A DNA stretch of 37,855 bases from an uncultured Lachnospiraceae bacterium (GTDB lineage: Bacteria > Bacillota > Clostridia > Lachnospirales > Lachnospiraceae), in NCBI GenBank assembly GCA_900544685.1, contig UQWA01000029.1:1-37855 (forward strand), given 5' to 3'. Under the pieces are notes generated by a model, which was not told the origin of the DNA, did no database searches, and saw only the letters and a program-made list of their open reading frames with translations. A program made the translations under genes and the position numbers. Positions 8,672 to 17,675 of the stretch are shown here, piece by piece. The first letter of the stretch is position 1, and each line of letters opens with the position of its first letter.

Positions 8672-9607
8672 TTACTGAATGTCCTTCTTGTCATAACCAA
8701 AGTTCTTCATCAGGAAATCACTGTCACGCCAGTCTTTCTTCACCTTTACCCAGATCTGCAGATTAACCTTGGCTTCCAGCATGTTTTCAATATCTCTTCT
8801 TGCTTCAGAACCGATTCTCTTTAACATAGAACCGCCCTTGCCAATGATAATGCCTTTGTGCGAATCCCGCTCACAGATAATGGTGGCGTCAATATCAAAC
8901 ATTCCGCTGTCTTTTCGTTCCTTCATCTGATCAATGGCCACTGCAATTCCATGAGGGATCTCTTCATCCAGACAGCGCAATGCCTTCTCACGGATCATCT
9001 CAGCCACAATCTGTCTCTGCGGCTGATCGGTAATGGTATCTTCATCATAGAACATCGGTCCGTATGGCAGATATTTGAAAATCATATCCAGAACAGAATC
9101 CAGATTCTGTGCCCGCAGCGCAGATACCGGAATAATCTCTGCAAAATGATAAACCTTCCGGTAAGTGTCCATGTATTTGATAATTTCTTTTTTATCTACT
9201 GTATCCACCTTATTGATAATCAGGATCACCGGTGTCTTCGTTTTCTTTAACTGCTCTACGATATGACGCTCCCCTGCCCCGATAAAGGTACTCGGTTCTA
9301 CCAGCCAGAGAATTACATCTACCTCATTCAGGGTACGCTCTGCCACATTCACCATGTATTCACCCAGCTTATTTTTCGCCTTGTGGATACCCGGTGTATC
9401 CAGAAATACAATCTGCCCGCGTTCATCAGTGTATACGGTTTGTATCCTGTTACGTGTGGTCTGTGGCTTGTTGGATGTGATCGCGATCTTCTGTCCGATC
9501 AGATGATTCATCAGTGTGGATTTTCCCACATTCGGACGGCCAATCAGTGTCACAAAACCTGATTTTTTCTGAGGTGTGTTTCTTAATTCATCTAAATTTA
9601 TATTCAT
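8672..9607 (-). CDS. era: GTPase Era
   Basis: 311 aa. Era binds the 3' end of 16S rRNA and takes part in 30S assembly and cell-cycle checks. The G1 P-loop GRPNVGKSTLMN, the switch region KPQTTRNRIQ, G3 DTPGIHKAKNKLGEYM and G4 NKVD are in order, followed by a C-terminal KH domain with GKGGSMLKRIGSEARRDIE. The start is the ATG at 9607 behind AAAGGAG. It follows the M16C peptidase gene by 11 bp and precedes recO by 2 bp. Confidence 0.97.
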   Translation of the reverse strand: MNINLDELRNTPQKKSGFVTLIGRPNVGKSTLMNHLIGQKIAITSNKPQTTRNRIQTVYTDERGQIVFLDTPGIHKAKNKLGEYMVNVAERTLNEVDVILWLVEPSTFIGAGERHIVEQLKKTKTPVILIINKVDTVDKKEIIKYMDTYRKVYHFAEIIPVSALRAQNLDSVLDMIFKYLPYGPMFYDEDTITDQPQRQIVAEMIREKALRCLDEEIPHGIAVAIDQMKERKDSGMFDIDATIICERDSHKGIIIGKGGSMLKRIGSEARRDIENMLEAKVNLQIWVKVKKDWRDSDFLMKNFGYDKKDIQ

Positions 9608-9618
9608 GTATGCTCCTT

Positions 9619-12543
9619 TTATCCACGAATCAAAGGTCTTACCTGTTCAAAAAGTTCCTTTTCAGACTGTATCTTTTCTTCTCCTCCAATGACACAGATG
9701 TTACCGTGATCCAGCACTGCCTGAAGCAGTGGCTCCAGCGCACGGATACTGTCCTGGTCTGCGGAAAGGATCTGGTCACGCTCTTTTTGCAATTCTTCTT
9801 CTGTCACATGGCTCATCCATGCATTTAAGGACCGGCTGCCCTTTGCCGCCGGATTCATCGGCGTATCACATTCGCTGATGGTTCCGATGATATATTTGCA
9901 CATATCTCTGTCATCTACAGTAAAGTTCTTCAGATATTCTCCGATTCCTTTGTATATATCCAGAGTACGTCCCAGATTCGGATCCCGGTAAGATACCAGA
10001 TAGGTATCTCCAGTCTTGCCAAATCCACTCATACATCCGTAAGCACCGCCCTGTACACGGATATTGGTCCACAGATATTCATATCCCATAATGGTGCGCA
10101 GAATGCGCAGTGCTCCATTGTATTCGCAGCCATATTGACGGAAGTTACCAGCCAATGCTACATACTGCACCTGAGATGCAGTCATCAGACCTTCGTTAGA
10201 CTGTGGGATCAGGATACTTTCCTGTGTCTGTTCTTTTTTGACACGATATGGCAGTCTGGCTTTTAAGCTTCGCATCCGGCTCTCCACTTTTTCTACGACT
10301 TCTTTTTCAGAGGTCAGACTGACCATCAGTCCTTCCTGTACCATCAGGGTGGAAAGCAGATTTTTCAGATTGTCCACAAGTTCGCCTTTTTTATCCTCAA
10401 AATGTGTCTCAATGGATTCTACCAGTTCGTACAGTGTCACTCCACCGGTACGTTCATTGAATGCAGAAACCGGTGAAAAGTGTGCCATGGCTCTGGTTGC
10501 TGCCGTAGAGTGTCCTGCGCTTGTAAGTCTCACCTGAAGACGGGATTTTAACCGTGCCAGGATCTCGTAGAGACGTTTTTCTTTCTCCATACTGGAGGTA
10601 AAGAGAATCTCTTCGATCATATCAAAGGCAAAATCAATCTTGTCATATAATACTTTTGCCTTCATTTCAAAAGCAGCCGCATATTCTCCCGGCTTTGCAA
10701 AGTCTGCAAATACATCGGATACCGGATAAATTCCACCGGACTGAATATTGATCTCATTGCTCAGTTCATGGAAGTCATAATGTTCTGTATCCACCATACC
10801 CAAGACGCATTTTAAAATTCCAAGATAAGATAACTGCTGTGGTGTTAAGCCTTTCGCATCAAACATCACATTCAGATAAGCAATGCCGTTAGTGTCCAGT
10901 TCGTGATACAAAAGCAATGTGCCATCCACATCAATCGGCTGATTATATAACGGCGCAATCTCTTTTCGTATATCAGAAAGCTGCAGAAGCGGTATCTTCT
11001 CCAGTTCTTCTTTGGTTGACGGAGTCTCCTGGAAAGTGCGAAGCTTTCCGGTCTTCTCGATCATCTTCTGAATCCCTTCTTCTGACAGAGATGCCTTATA
11101 AGCCGCCAGTTTTTCTCTGACACGTTCTTCTTCTTTGGCTGTCAGCCCTTTTTCCGGCTTCATGACAATCAGGGATGCATGTGTATTATCCAGAAGATAC
11201 TTCCGAATTAGTTCTTCATAATAGCCTGTACCCAGTTTGCTCTTTAAGAAATCACAGCTCTGGATCTGCTTCAGATAGAGGAATGGCTCATTCTCATCAT
11301 ATAGCCAGCTGTCAAAAGCATCGATGCCGTACATCAGACCCTTCGGGAAATGTCCGAAGTCTGCTTCACGCAGCTTAAATTCCAGATTATTGATACCTGC
11401 CAGAAGAGATCGCTCTTCCAGACCTTTTTCCACCTGCTCCTGTAATACCGTGCGTATAATGTGGACAAACCGTTCTTTCTGGTCCGGATTGCTGTTCTTG
11501 GCAATCACAGAAAAATATGGCTGGCGTACACCGCTGTCATAGCTGCCTTCCACATCTTTGCCAATCTCTGCATCCAGAAGTGCCTGCTTCAGTGGCGCTC
11601 CCGGTGCTTCCAGCAATACATATTCTACGATAGACATGGCTGCTGAAAGGTCTGCGTCCAACACATCCCCCACAGACCAGTTATATGCCAGATAAGTATT
11701 ATCTGCTTCCTCTTCCATATTGGAAATGGAGTAAGTCTTTTCCAGTTCTTTTACTTCTGCGAATGCCGGCTGCTGACGGATCTCAGAATCCACATGGTCC
11801 GCATCAAATTTGCTTAAGTATTCGCTGTCCAGCCATGCCAGACGTTCTTCCATATCCATATCACCGTACAGATAAATATAGCTGTTGGATGGGTGATAGT
11901 ATTTCTTATGAAATGCCAGAAATTCTTCATATGTCAAATCCGGGATGTTCTTCGGATCACCGCCGGACTCGATACCATATGGAGTATCCGGGTAAAGCGA
12001 ATTCAGGATCTCACGGTCCAGCACATCATCCGGGGAGGAAAATGCCCCCTTCATCTCATTATATACCACACCGTTATAGATAATCTCATCTTCCGGTTTT
12101 TCCAGAACGTAGCTCCATCCTTCCTGTCGGAAGATCTCTTCTTTCTGATAAATATTCGGATAGAAAACGGCATCCACATAAACTTCCATAAGATTGCAGA
12201 AATCCTGCATATTGCAGCTGGCAATTGGATACATGGTCTTATCCGGATAAGTCATGGCGTTTAAAAAGGTGTTCAGGGAACCTTTTGCCAGTTCCACAAA
12301 CGGATCCTTGGACGGGAACTTCTTGCTTCCGCATAATACACTGTGCTCCAGAATATGGGCTACACCGGTACTGTCTGCAGGTGGTGTGCGGAATGCAATA
12401 TTAAATACTTTATTTTCATCTTCATTTTCCAGAATCATTACCCGCGCCCCGCTCTTTTTATGAACCAGCAAGGTTCCGGTGGATTTGATATCCGGGATCT
12501 CTTCTGTTTTGATTACATCATATTGTGGCAAACTACGAAACAT
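9619..12543 (-). CDS. M16C zinc metallopeptidase (PreP/insulinase-like)
   Basis: 974 aa, the usual length of the one-chain M16C group with four M16 domains. The inverted zinc motif HILEH is at residues 63-67 (His63, Glu66, His67), and the distal Glu lies in VYNEMKGAF. Such enzymes form a closed chamber and degrade short unstructured peptides in the cytoplasm. The C-terminal half has the Tyr/Arg-containing region near RVQGGAYGCMSGF expected for substrate binding. The start at 12543 has GGAGG 7 nt upstream. It is the first gene of the operon leading into era-recO-glyS and follows a consensus promoter. Confidence 0.92.
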   Translation of the reverse strand: MFRSLPQYDVIKTEEIPDIKSTGTLLVHKKSGARVMILENEDENKVFNIAFRTPPADSTGVAHILEHSVLCGSKKFPSKDPFVELAKGSLNTFLNAMTYPDKTMYPIASCNMQDFCNLMEVYVDAVFYPNIYQKEEIFRQEGWSYVLEKPEDEIIYNGVVYNEMKGAFSSPDDVLDREILNSLYPDTPYGIESGGDPKNIPDLTYEEFLAFHKKYYHPSNSYIYLYGDMDMEERLAWLDSEYLSKFDADHVDSEIRQQPAFAEVKELEKTYSISNMEEEADNTYLAYNWSVGDVLDADLSAAMSIVEYVLLEAPGAPLKQALLDAEIGKDVEGSYDSGVRQPYFSVIAKNSNPDQKERFVHIIRTVLQEQVEKGLEERSLLAGINNLEFKLREADFGHFPKGLMYGIDAFDSWLYDENEPFLYLKQIQSCDFLKSKLGTGYYEELIRKYLLDNTHASLIVMKPEKGLTAKEEERVREKLAAYKASLSEEGIQKMIEKTGKLRTFQETPSTKEELEKIPLLQLSDIRKEIAPLYNQPIDVDGTLLLYHELDTNGIAYLNVMFDAKGLTPQQLSYLGILKCVLGMVDTEHYDFHELSNEINIQSGGIYPVSDVFADFAKPGEYAAAFEMKAKVLYDKIDFAFDMIEEILFTSSMEKEKRLYEILARLKSRLQVRLTSAGHSTAATRAMAHFSPVSAFNERTGGVTLYELVESIETHFEDKKGELVDNLKNLLSTLMVQEGLMVSLTSEKEVVEKVESRMRSLKARLPYRVKKEQTQESILIPQSNEGLMTASQVQYVALAGNFRQYGCEYNGALRILRTIMGYEYLWTNIRVQGGAYGCMSGFGKTGDTYLVSYRDPNLGRTLDIYKGIGEYLKNFTVDDRDMCKYIIGTISECDTPMNPAAKGSRSLNAWMSHVTEEELQKERDQILSADQDSIRALEPLLQAVLDHGNICVIGGEEKIQSEKELFEQVRPLIRG

Positions 12544-12590
12544 GCCTGTGCCTCCGATCTTAAACTGTAGTCTAAAAGCCCTCGCAGTCT

Positions 12591-12619
12591 ATTATAAATA
12601 TTTCCAGAAGTAGTGTCAA
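12591..12619 (-). promoter_or_regulatory. Consensus sigma-A promoter of the M16C-era-recO-lipoprotein-glyS operon
   Basis: On the minus strand: TTGACA (12619-12614), 17 bp spacer, TATAAT (12596-12591). Both hexamers are perfect, so strong constitutive expression is likely. The leader to the ATG at 12543 would be about 40 nt. Confidence 0.85.
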
Positions 12620-12630
12620 CGCCACAGACG

Positions 12631-12661
12631 ACAAAACAGGCACCACCATAATGGTGATGCC
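12631..12661 (-). terminator. Predicted terminator after nifJ
   Basis: GGCACCACCAT (12639-12649) and ATGGTGATGCC (12651-12661) form an imperfect GC-rich hairpin, read on the minus strand into GTTTTGT. The T run is short, so strength is uncertain. Confidence 0.55.
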
Positions 12662-12686
12662 CGTCTTATATAGCTTTTATGCTTAA

Positions 12687-15600
12687 TTACTCTGCTTTTG
12701 CTCCGTGGAGTGCAATCAGTTTGTTCAGATATTCATATCTTTCTTCGTTGCACTTCTGGTTCTTAGCGAAGAGTTTTGCAGCTCTGTCTGGATTAGCACG
12801 TTTCAGAGAATTGTAACGAACTTCTCCGTTCAGGAATTCATCGTATCCTGTGTAATCAGGAGCCTTGGAATCCAGGCTGAACTTGTTCTCTGCTTCTGGA
12901 TTGAAGCGGAACAGATGCCAGTAACCTGTCTTAACTGCAAGTTCTTCTTCTGTCTGAGCTTTGCTCATACCTTTCTTGATACCATGGTTGATACATGGAG
13001 CGTATGCAATAATCAGTGATGGTCCCGGATAAGCTTCAGCTTCTGCAATTGCTTTTACGCACTGGTTGTAATCAGCACCCATAGCGATCTGAGCTACATA
13101 TACATATCCGTAAGACATAGCGATGGAAGCCATATCTTTCTTCTTTACTTCTTTACCTGCAGCAGCGAACTGTGCGATAGCACCTGGCTGTGTAGACTTG
13201 GAAGCCTGTCCACCTGTATTAGAGTAAACTTCTGTATCGAATACCATTACGTTGATATCCTGTCCGCTTGCCAGTACGTGGTCAACTCCACCGAATCCGA
13301 TATCGTATGCCCATCCGTCACCACCGAAGATCCACTGGGATTTCTTAGCAAGGAAGTCTTTGCTCTTCAGGATATCCTGAGCTTTTTCACATCCGCAAGC
13401 TTCCAGAGCAGCGATCAGCTTATCTGTAGCAGCACCGTTGGTAGCACCAACTGCGAATGTATCCAGCCATTCCTGACCGGCAGCCTTAATGTCTTCTTTG
13501 TCTGTATCAGCGATCAGAGCTTCTACTTTAGTCTTCAGACCGTCACGAAGTGCTTTCTGAGCAAGTAACATACCGTAACCGAACTCAGCATTGTCTTCGA
13601 ACAGAGAGTTGGACCATGCAGGACCCTGTCCCTTAGCGTTTACAGTGTAAGGTGTAGATGGTGAAGAGTTACCCCAGATAGAGGAGCATCCTGTTGCGTT
13701 AGCAACATACATTCTGTCACCGAACAGCTGTGTGATCAGTTTTGCATAAGGTGTTTCACCACAACCAGCACAAGCGCCTGAGAACTCAAGCAGTGGCTGT
13801 TTGAACTGAGAACCTTTTACTGTATTTTCTTTGAATTTAGCAACAACATCTTCTTTGACTGGAAGAGTTACGCTGTAATCGAAGTATTTCTGTTCTCCTT
13901 CGTTTGCTTCCATGTTAGCCATTGTAAGGGCTTTGTTGCCTTTCTTACCTGGGCAGACATTTACACAGGAGCCACATCCTGTACAGTCAAGTGCGGATGT
14001 AACGATAGCGAACTTGTAATCAGCCATACCAGTCATTGGAAGTGTCTTCATTCCTTCTGGAGCTGCAGCAACTTCTGCTTCTGTCATAGCTACCGGACGG
14101 ATAACTGCGTGTGGGCAGACATATGCACATCTGTTACACTGGATACAGTTTTCCTGGTTCCATACTGGGATATCTACTGCGATACCACGTTTTTCGTATG
14201 CGGCTGTACCGGATGGTGTAGAACCATCTACATAATCCTTGAATGCAGATACTGGCAGGCTGTTACCTTCCTGAGCACTTACTGCATGCTGGATATTGTT
14301 AACGAAGTCAAGAACTTCTTTCTTTCCTTCTGTAGCTGCTTTTGCAATGATGTCTTCTTCTGCTGCGTCTTTCCAGCTTTCTGGAACCTGGATTTCAACA
14401 ACCTGTTTTGCACCAGCATCGATTGCATCGTAGTTCATCTGAACGATAGCGTCACCCTTACGTCCGTATGTTGCTTTTGCAGCAGCTTTCATAAGGTCAA
14501 TTGCCTGTTCTTCCGGAATGATGTTAGCCAGTTTGAAGAATGCAGACTGAAGTACAGTGTTGATACGCTGTCCAAGTCCGATTTCTTTACCGATCTTGAT
14601 ACCATCGATTACGTAGAACTTAATGTTGTGGTTAGCAATGTAGCTCTTAACCTGTCCTGGCAGATGATGTTCGATACCTTCCATATCCCATGGGCAGTTC
14701 AGAAGGAATGTACCACCGTCAACCAGCTCCTGTACCATGTTGTACTTACGTACATAAGATGGATTGTGGCAAGCTACAAAGTTTGCACGGTGAATCAGGT
14801 ATGTGGATTTGATTGGTTTCTTACCGAAACGCAGGTGAGACATTGTAACACCACCGGATTTCTTTGAATCATAATCAAAGTAAGCCTGAGCGTACATATC
14901 TGTGTTATCACCAATGATCTTGATGGAGTTCTTGTTAGCACCTACAGTACCGTCAGCTCCCAGACCCCAGAACTTGCAGTTGATGGTTCCTTCTGGTGTA
15001 GTAACCAGTGGAGCACCCAGTTCCAGAGACAGATTTGTAACATCATCGTTGATACCGATTGTGAATTTTTCTTTTGTTGTGTTTTCGTATACAGCTACGA
15101 TCTGAGCTGGTGTTGTATCTTTGGAACCAAGTCCGTAACGTCCTGTAAATACTGGAGTAGATTCGAATTTTGTTCCTTTCAGAGCTGCAACAACGTCAAG
15201 GTACAGAGGTTCACCCATAGCACCCGGCTCTTTTGTTCTGTCAAGAACAGAGATACGTTTTACTGTCTCAGGGATAGCAGCTACCAGTGCTTCTGCAGAG
15301 AATGGTCTGTAAAGACGAACTTTAACAACACCGACTTTTTCTCCCTTAGCCAGTAAGTAGTCAATTGTCTCTTCGATAGTATCACATACAGAACCCATAG
15401 CGATGATGACGTTCTCAGCATCTTCAGCTCCGTAGTAGTTGAACAGCTTGTAGTTTGTTCCGATCTTAGCGTTTACTTTGTCCATGTATTCCTGTACGAT
15501 TGCCGGCATAGCATCGTAGTATGGGTTACATGCTTCTCTTGCCTGGAAGAAGATATCCGGGTTCTGAGCTGAACCTCTCTGGCATGGATGATTTGGATTC

Positions 15601-16223
15601 AGAGCATGGTTTCTGAATGCTTCAACTGCATCCATATCTACCATATCTTTCAGATCTTCGTAATCCCATGTCTCGATCTTCTGGATCTCGTGAGATGTAC
15701 GGAATCCATCGAAGAAGTTGATGAATGGAATACGTCCTTTGATTGCTGCACAGTGTGCAACTGGTGTTAAGTCCATAACTTCCTGTACGGAAGATTCGCA
15801 CAGCATAGCTGCACCAGTCTGACGACAGGCATATACGTCGGAATGATCTCCGAAGATAGAAAGTGCGTGGCTTGCAAGTGCACGAGCGGATACGTTGAAT
15901 ACACCTGGAAGCTGTTCACCAGCGATTTTGTAAAGGTTAGGGATCATAAGAAGCAGACCCTGTGAAGCTGTATAAGTAGTTGTCAGGGCACCTGCTGACA
16001 GAGATCCGTGTACAGCACCTGCTGCACCTGCTTCAGACTGCATTTCTGTAACCTGAACTTCCTGTCCGAAAATGTTCTTTCTACCCTGGGTTGCCCATTC
16101 ATCTGTGGCTTCTGCCATAACGGATGAAGGTGTGATAGGGAAGATAGCCGCTACATCGCTGTATGCATAAGAAGCATGAGCTGCTGCATGGTTACCATCC
16201 ATGGTTTTCATTTTTCTTGCCAT
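12687..16223 (-). CDS. nifJ: Pyruvate:ferredoxin (flavodoxin) oxidoreductase
   Basis: 1178 aa, the single-chain homodimeric form. It oxidises pyruvate with CoA to acetyl-CoA and CO2 and reduces ferredoxin, the main pyruvate route in strict anaerobes. The N-terminal pyruvate-binding domain has AYSDVAAIFPITPSSVMAE. Two ferredoxin-type [4Fe-4S] motifs, CIQCNRCAYVCPH and CTGCGSCVNVCPGKK, lie in the middle. The C-terminal TPP domain has CAGCGETPYAKL, GCSSIWGNSSPSTPY and the GDGWAYDIGFGG...NTGGQ signature. The ATG at 16223 has AAGGAGG 7 nt upstream. Single-gene unit; codon use is biased as in highly expressed genes. Confidence 0.98.
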   Translation of the reverse strand: MARKMKTMDGNHAAAHASYAYSDVAAIFPITPSSVMAEATDEWATQGRKNIFGQEVQVTEMQSEAGAAGAVHGSLSAGALTTTYTASQGLLLMIPNLYKIAGEQLPGVFNVSARALASHALSIFGDHSDVYACRQTGAAMLCESSVQEVMDLTPVAHCAAIKGRIPFINFFDGFRTSHEIQKIETWDYEDLKDMVDMDAVEAFRNHALNPNHPCQRGSAQNPDIFFQAREACNPYYDAMPAIVQEYMDKVNAKIGTNYKLFNYYGAEDAENVIIAMGSVCDTIEETIDYLLAKGEKVGVVKVRLYRPFSAEALVAAIPETVKRISVLDRTKEPGAMGEPLYLDVVAALKGTKFESTPVFTGRYGLGSKDTTPAQIVAVYENTTKEKFTIGINDDVTNLSLELGAPLVTTPEGTINCKFWGLGADGTVGANKNSIKIIGDNTDMYAQAYFDYDSKKSGGVTMSHLRFGKKPIKSTYLIHRANFVACHNPSYVRKYNMVQELVDGGTFLLNCPWDMEGIEHHLPGQVKSYIANHNIKFYVIDGIKIGKEIGLGQRINTVLQSAFFKLANIIPEEQAIDLMKAAAKATYGRKGDAIVQMNYDAIDAGAKQVVEIQVPESWKDAAEEDIIAKAATEGKKEVLDFVNNIQHAVSAQEGNSLPVSAFKDYVDGSTPSGTAAYEKRGIAVDIPVWNQENCIQCNRCAYVCPHAVIRPVAMTEAEVAAAPEGMKTLPMTGMADYKFAIVTSALDCTGCGSCVNVCPGKKGNKALTMANMEANEGEQKYFDYSVTLPVKEDVVAKFKENTVKGSQFKQPLLEFSGACAGCGETPYAKLITQLFGDRMYVANATGCSSIWGNSSPSTPYTVNAKGQGPAWSNSLFEDNAEFGYGMLLAQKALRDGLKTKVEALIADTDKEDIKAAGQEWLDTFAVGATNGAATDKLIAALEACGCEKAQDILKSKDFLAKKSQWIFGGDGWAYDIGFGGVDHVLASGQDINVMVFDTEVYSNTGGQASKSTQPGAIAQFAAAGKEVKKKDMASIAMSYGYVYVAQIAMGADYNQCVKAIAEAEAYPGPSLIIAYAPCINHGIKKGMSKAQTEEELAVKTGYWHLFRFNPEAENKFSLDSKAPDYTGYDEFLNGEVRYNSLKRANPDRAAKLFAKNQKCNEERYEYLNKLIALHGAKAE

Positions 16224-16344
16224 TGGTTTGTTCCTCCTTATTTTATTGATCCGGTTGGGATCATTTTACCATATAAGTATCATATGTGCGGAACTTCAGG
16301 TCCTATCTTTGGAGAGCAATTCCTAAAATTCCTCATATGGGTTT

Positions 16345-16373
16345 ATATTAGCACATTTTTCGTGTTTTGTCTA
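16345..16373 (-). promoter_or_regulatory. Predicted nifJ promoter
   Basis: On the minus strand: TAGACA (16373-16368), 17 bp, TAATAT (16350-16345). It gives a leader of about 115 nt. The -10 box is not ideal and other AT-rich candidates lie nearby. Confidence 0.45.
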
Positions 16374-16657
16374 TTTGACGATTATGAAAATATGTATCTT
16401 TTTCGATACAGCTTTTTCCAATTCTTTTCTTTTTTGTTAAGATTTATTTTCGAATTCAAACAAACTTTAGACACAACTTTTTTTTATACTGAAAACATCA
16501 AATGAAGCCGTTGCGGTACAAAGCTAGCATGTGTTGTGACGGCTCCGACTAAAAATGATCTTCCATAGCAGGACAACTACCTGAGGTTTTATGATCCCTT
16601 TGTTTTTAACTTTATCATAAACCTGGAAGTTTACATACATTCATAATTTCTCTCTCC
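16374..16657. other. Gene-free stretch between nifJ and the DUF3006-like gene
   Basis: No plausible gene on either strand. The part near nifJ is AT-rich. The part from about 16500 to 16640 is less AT-rich and contains several short inverted repeats, including AGCCGT/ACGGCT (about 16506-16547) and CAGG/CCTG (about 16572-16586). They match no riboswitch class I know. A perfect GC-rich hairpin follows at 16658. Confidence 0.4.
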
Positions 16658-16679
16658 GGCGGTCAGATAACTGACCGCC
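16658..16679. terminator. Perfect 9-bp GC-rich hairpin after the GNAT/DUF3006-like unit
   Basis: GGCGGTCAG (16658-16666), loop ATAA, CTGACCGCC (16671-16679). It lies 5 bp after the stop of the minus-strand 57-aa gene. On the minus strand there is no good T run; on the plus strand ACCTTTT follows. It may be a terminator or only a 3'-end stabilising hairpin. Confidence 0.5.
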
Positions 16680-16684
16680 ACCTT

Positions 16685-16858
16685 TTATGGCACCAGAGTA
16701 TACTCTAGCATTTCATAATGCAGTCTGCTGCCTTCCATAATCTCAGCCGGAAGCAGTGCTCTTGCAACCAGTTTTAATTCTCCGTTTTCTTCGTCTACTC
16801 TTCTCAAATGAGCATAATCTCCGTCAATCATTTCCACAATGTAATCACAGATTAACAT
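16685..16858 (-). CDS. DUF3006-like small protein
   Basis: 57 aa starting MLICDYIVEMIDGDYAHL. The layout of a short beta start (IVEMIDGDYAHLRRVDEE), a middle LPAEIMEGSRL segment and a beta end (HYEMLEYTLV) resembles DUF3006-type mini-proteins. Their pattern is a regulator-of-unknown-role beta barrel with a conserved 'lP...eG..l' turn. The ATG overlaps the last 7 nt of the GNAT gene, and the ribosome site AAGGAGA lies inside that gene, so it is very probably translated from the same mRNA. Function unknown. Confidence 0.75.
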   Translation of the reverse strand: MLICDYIVEMIDGDYAHLRRVDEENGELKLVARALLPAEIMEGSRLHYEMLEYTLVP

Positions 16859-17367
16859 GTTGTACTCTCCTTCTTTTCATATTTCTCATATCCCAGCATT
16901 TCTCCATACCATGGATGAATCATGGCACACTGGGTAAATCCATTTTTCTCAAACAACCGTTGCATGCTTCGGTTTTTCTGTCCGGTGTCTCCACGCATAC
17001 AATGACACTGTTCATAGCACCACTGTAAACACTTGGAAGCAATTCCTTTTCCGTATTTTACAACTGCGATCCGGTGCAGGACACCGTATGGCTTTGGACT
17101 TGTCCATGCTCCGCTGACAGATGTTTCATAATCCGGTTCTTCTCCAATAAAAAATACAAATGCTGCCCCGATCTCCCCGTCTTCTTCGTATACATACAGG
17201 CGTTCTTTACTCAAGTCCTCTTGAAGCACTTCTTTCTGAGGATACCCGTCACTCCACTGCTCTGCATTGCCATTTGCCGCCATGAAAGCTCTGGCATCGG
17301 CATAGATCTCCATGATCTCTTGCAATTCATCGGGTCTGGCGTGGCGGATTCTTGTTTCTTCATTCAT
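16852..17367 (-). CDS. GNAT-family N-acetyltransferase
   Basis: 171 aa. The N-terminus IRHARPDELQEIMEIYADARAFM is the usual beta1-alpha1 of GNAT proteins. The acetyl-CoA loop is represented by RIAVVKYGKGIASKCLQWCYEQ (about residues 98-119), and the final NRSMQRLFEKNGFTQC is the typical beta6/alpha4 end. It transfers an acetyl group from acetyl-CoA to an amine; the substrate cannot be predicted. The ribosome site is weak (AGAGG 13 nt upstream). It overlaps the DUF3006-like gene by 7 nt. Confidence 0.85.
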   Translation of the reverse strand: MNEETRIRHARPDELQEIMEIYADARAFMAANGNAEQWSDGYPQKEVLQEDLSKERLYVYEEDGEIGAAFVFFIGEEPDYETSVSGAWTSPKPYGVLHRIAVVKYGKGIASKCLQWCYEQCHCMRGDTGQKNRSMQRLFEKNGFTQCAMIHPWYGEMLGYEKYEKKESTTC

Positions 17368-17416
17368 AATCGGCTTACTGCCTCTCTTCCTTCATTTTCT
17401 GTGATTCAGTATATAC

Positions 17417-17455
17417 AAAAAACTCCCGCATCGCAATGGATTTTGGGAGTTTTTC
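17417..17455. terminator. Bidirectional intrinsic terminator between toxin gene and GNAT gene
   Basis: AAAAAACTCCC and GGGAGTTTTT form a stem closed by A/T runs on both sides. It lies just past the stop of the toxin gene (17457, minus strand), so it probably ends the toxin-antitoxin transcript. Confidence 0.75.
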
Positions 17456-17456
17456 T

Positions 17457-17675
17457 CTATATGAACTTGTTAAAATATTCCTGTGTAACCTGTAACTGTT
17501 TTTTTAATATCTGTTGCCACATTCTTGTATGTATTTCGCCTGATCCCTTTGATACTTTTGTCATTTTTACTTGTCCATCATCCATCCTTTTTCGATAGAA
17601 ATAATGATCCGTATCTTTGTATAATTCCCAGCCATCTTTTTCACAAAATCGCTTTAGTTCTTTCCATCGCGGCAT
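17457..17675 (-). CDS. HicA-like toxin of a type II toxin-antitoxin pair
   Basis: 72 aa. Its layout is that of small HicA mRNA-cleaving toxins: an N-terminal helix (WKELKRFCEKDGWEL), a short beta strand with a His (DTDHYFYRK) where HicA has its catalytic GSH motif, a basic strand (QVKMTKVSKGSGE), and a C-terminal helix ending in QQILKKQLQVTQEYF. The GSH signature itself is changed to TDH, so the HicA call is by fold pattern, not by a full motif match. The ATG overlaps the 3' end of the antitoxin gene by 22 nt, with GGAG 10 nt upstream. A toxin role is inferred from this overlap and the partner. Confidence 0.65.
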   Translation of the reverse strand: MPRWKELKRFCEKDGWELYKDTDHYFYRKRMDDGQVKMTKVSKGSGEIHTRMWQQILKKQLQVTQEYFNKFI

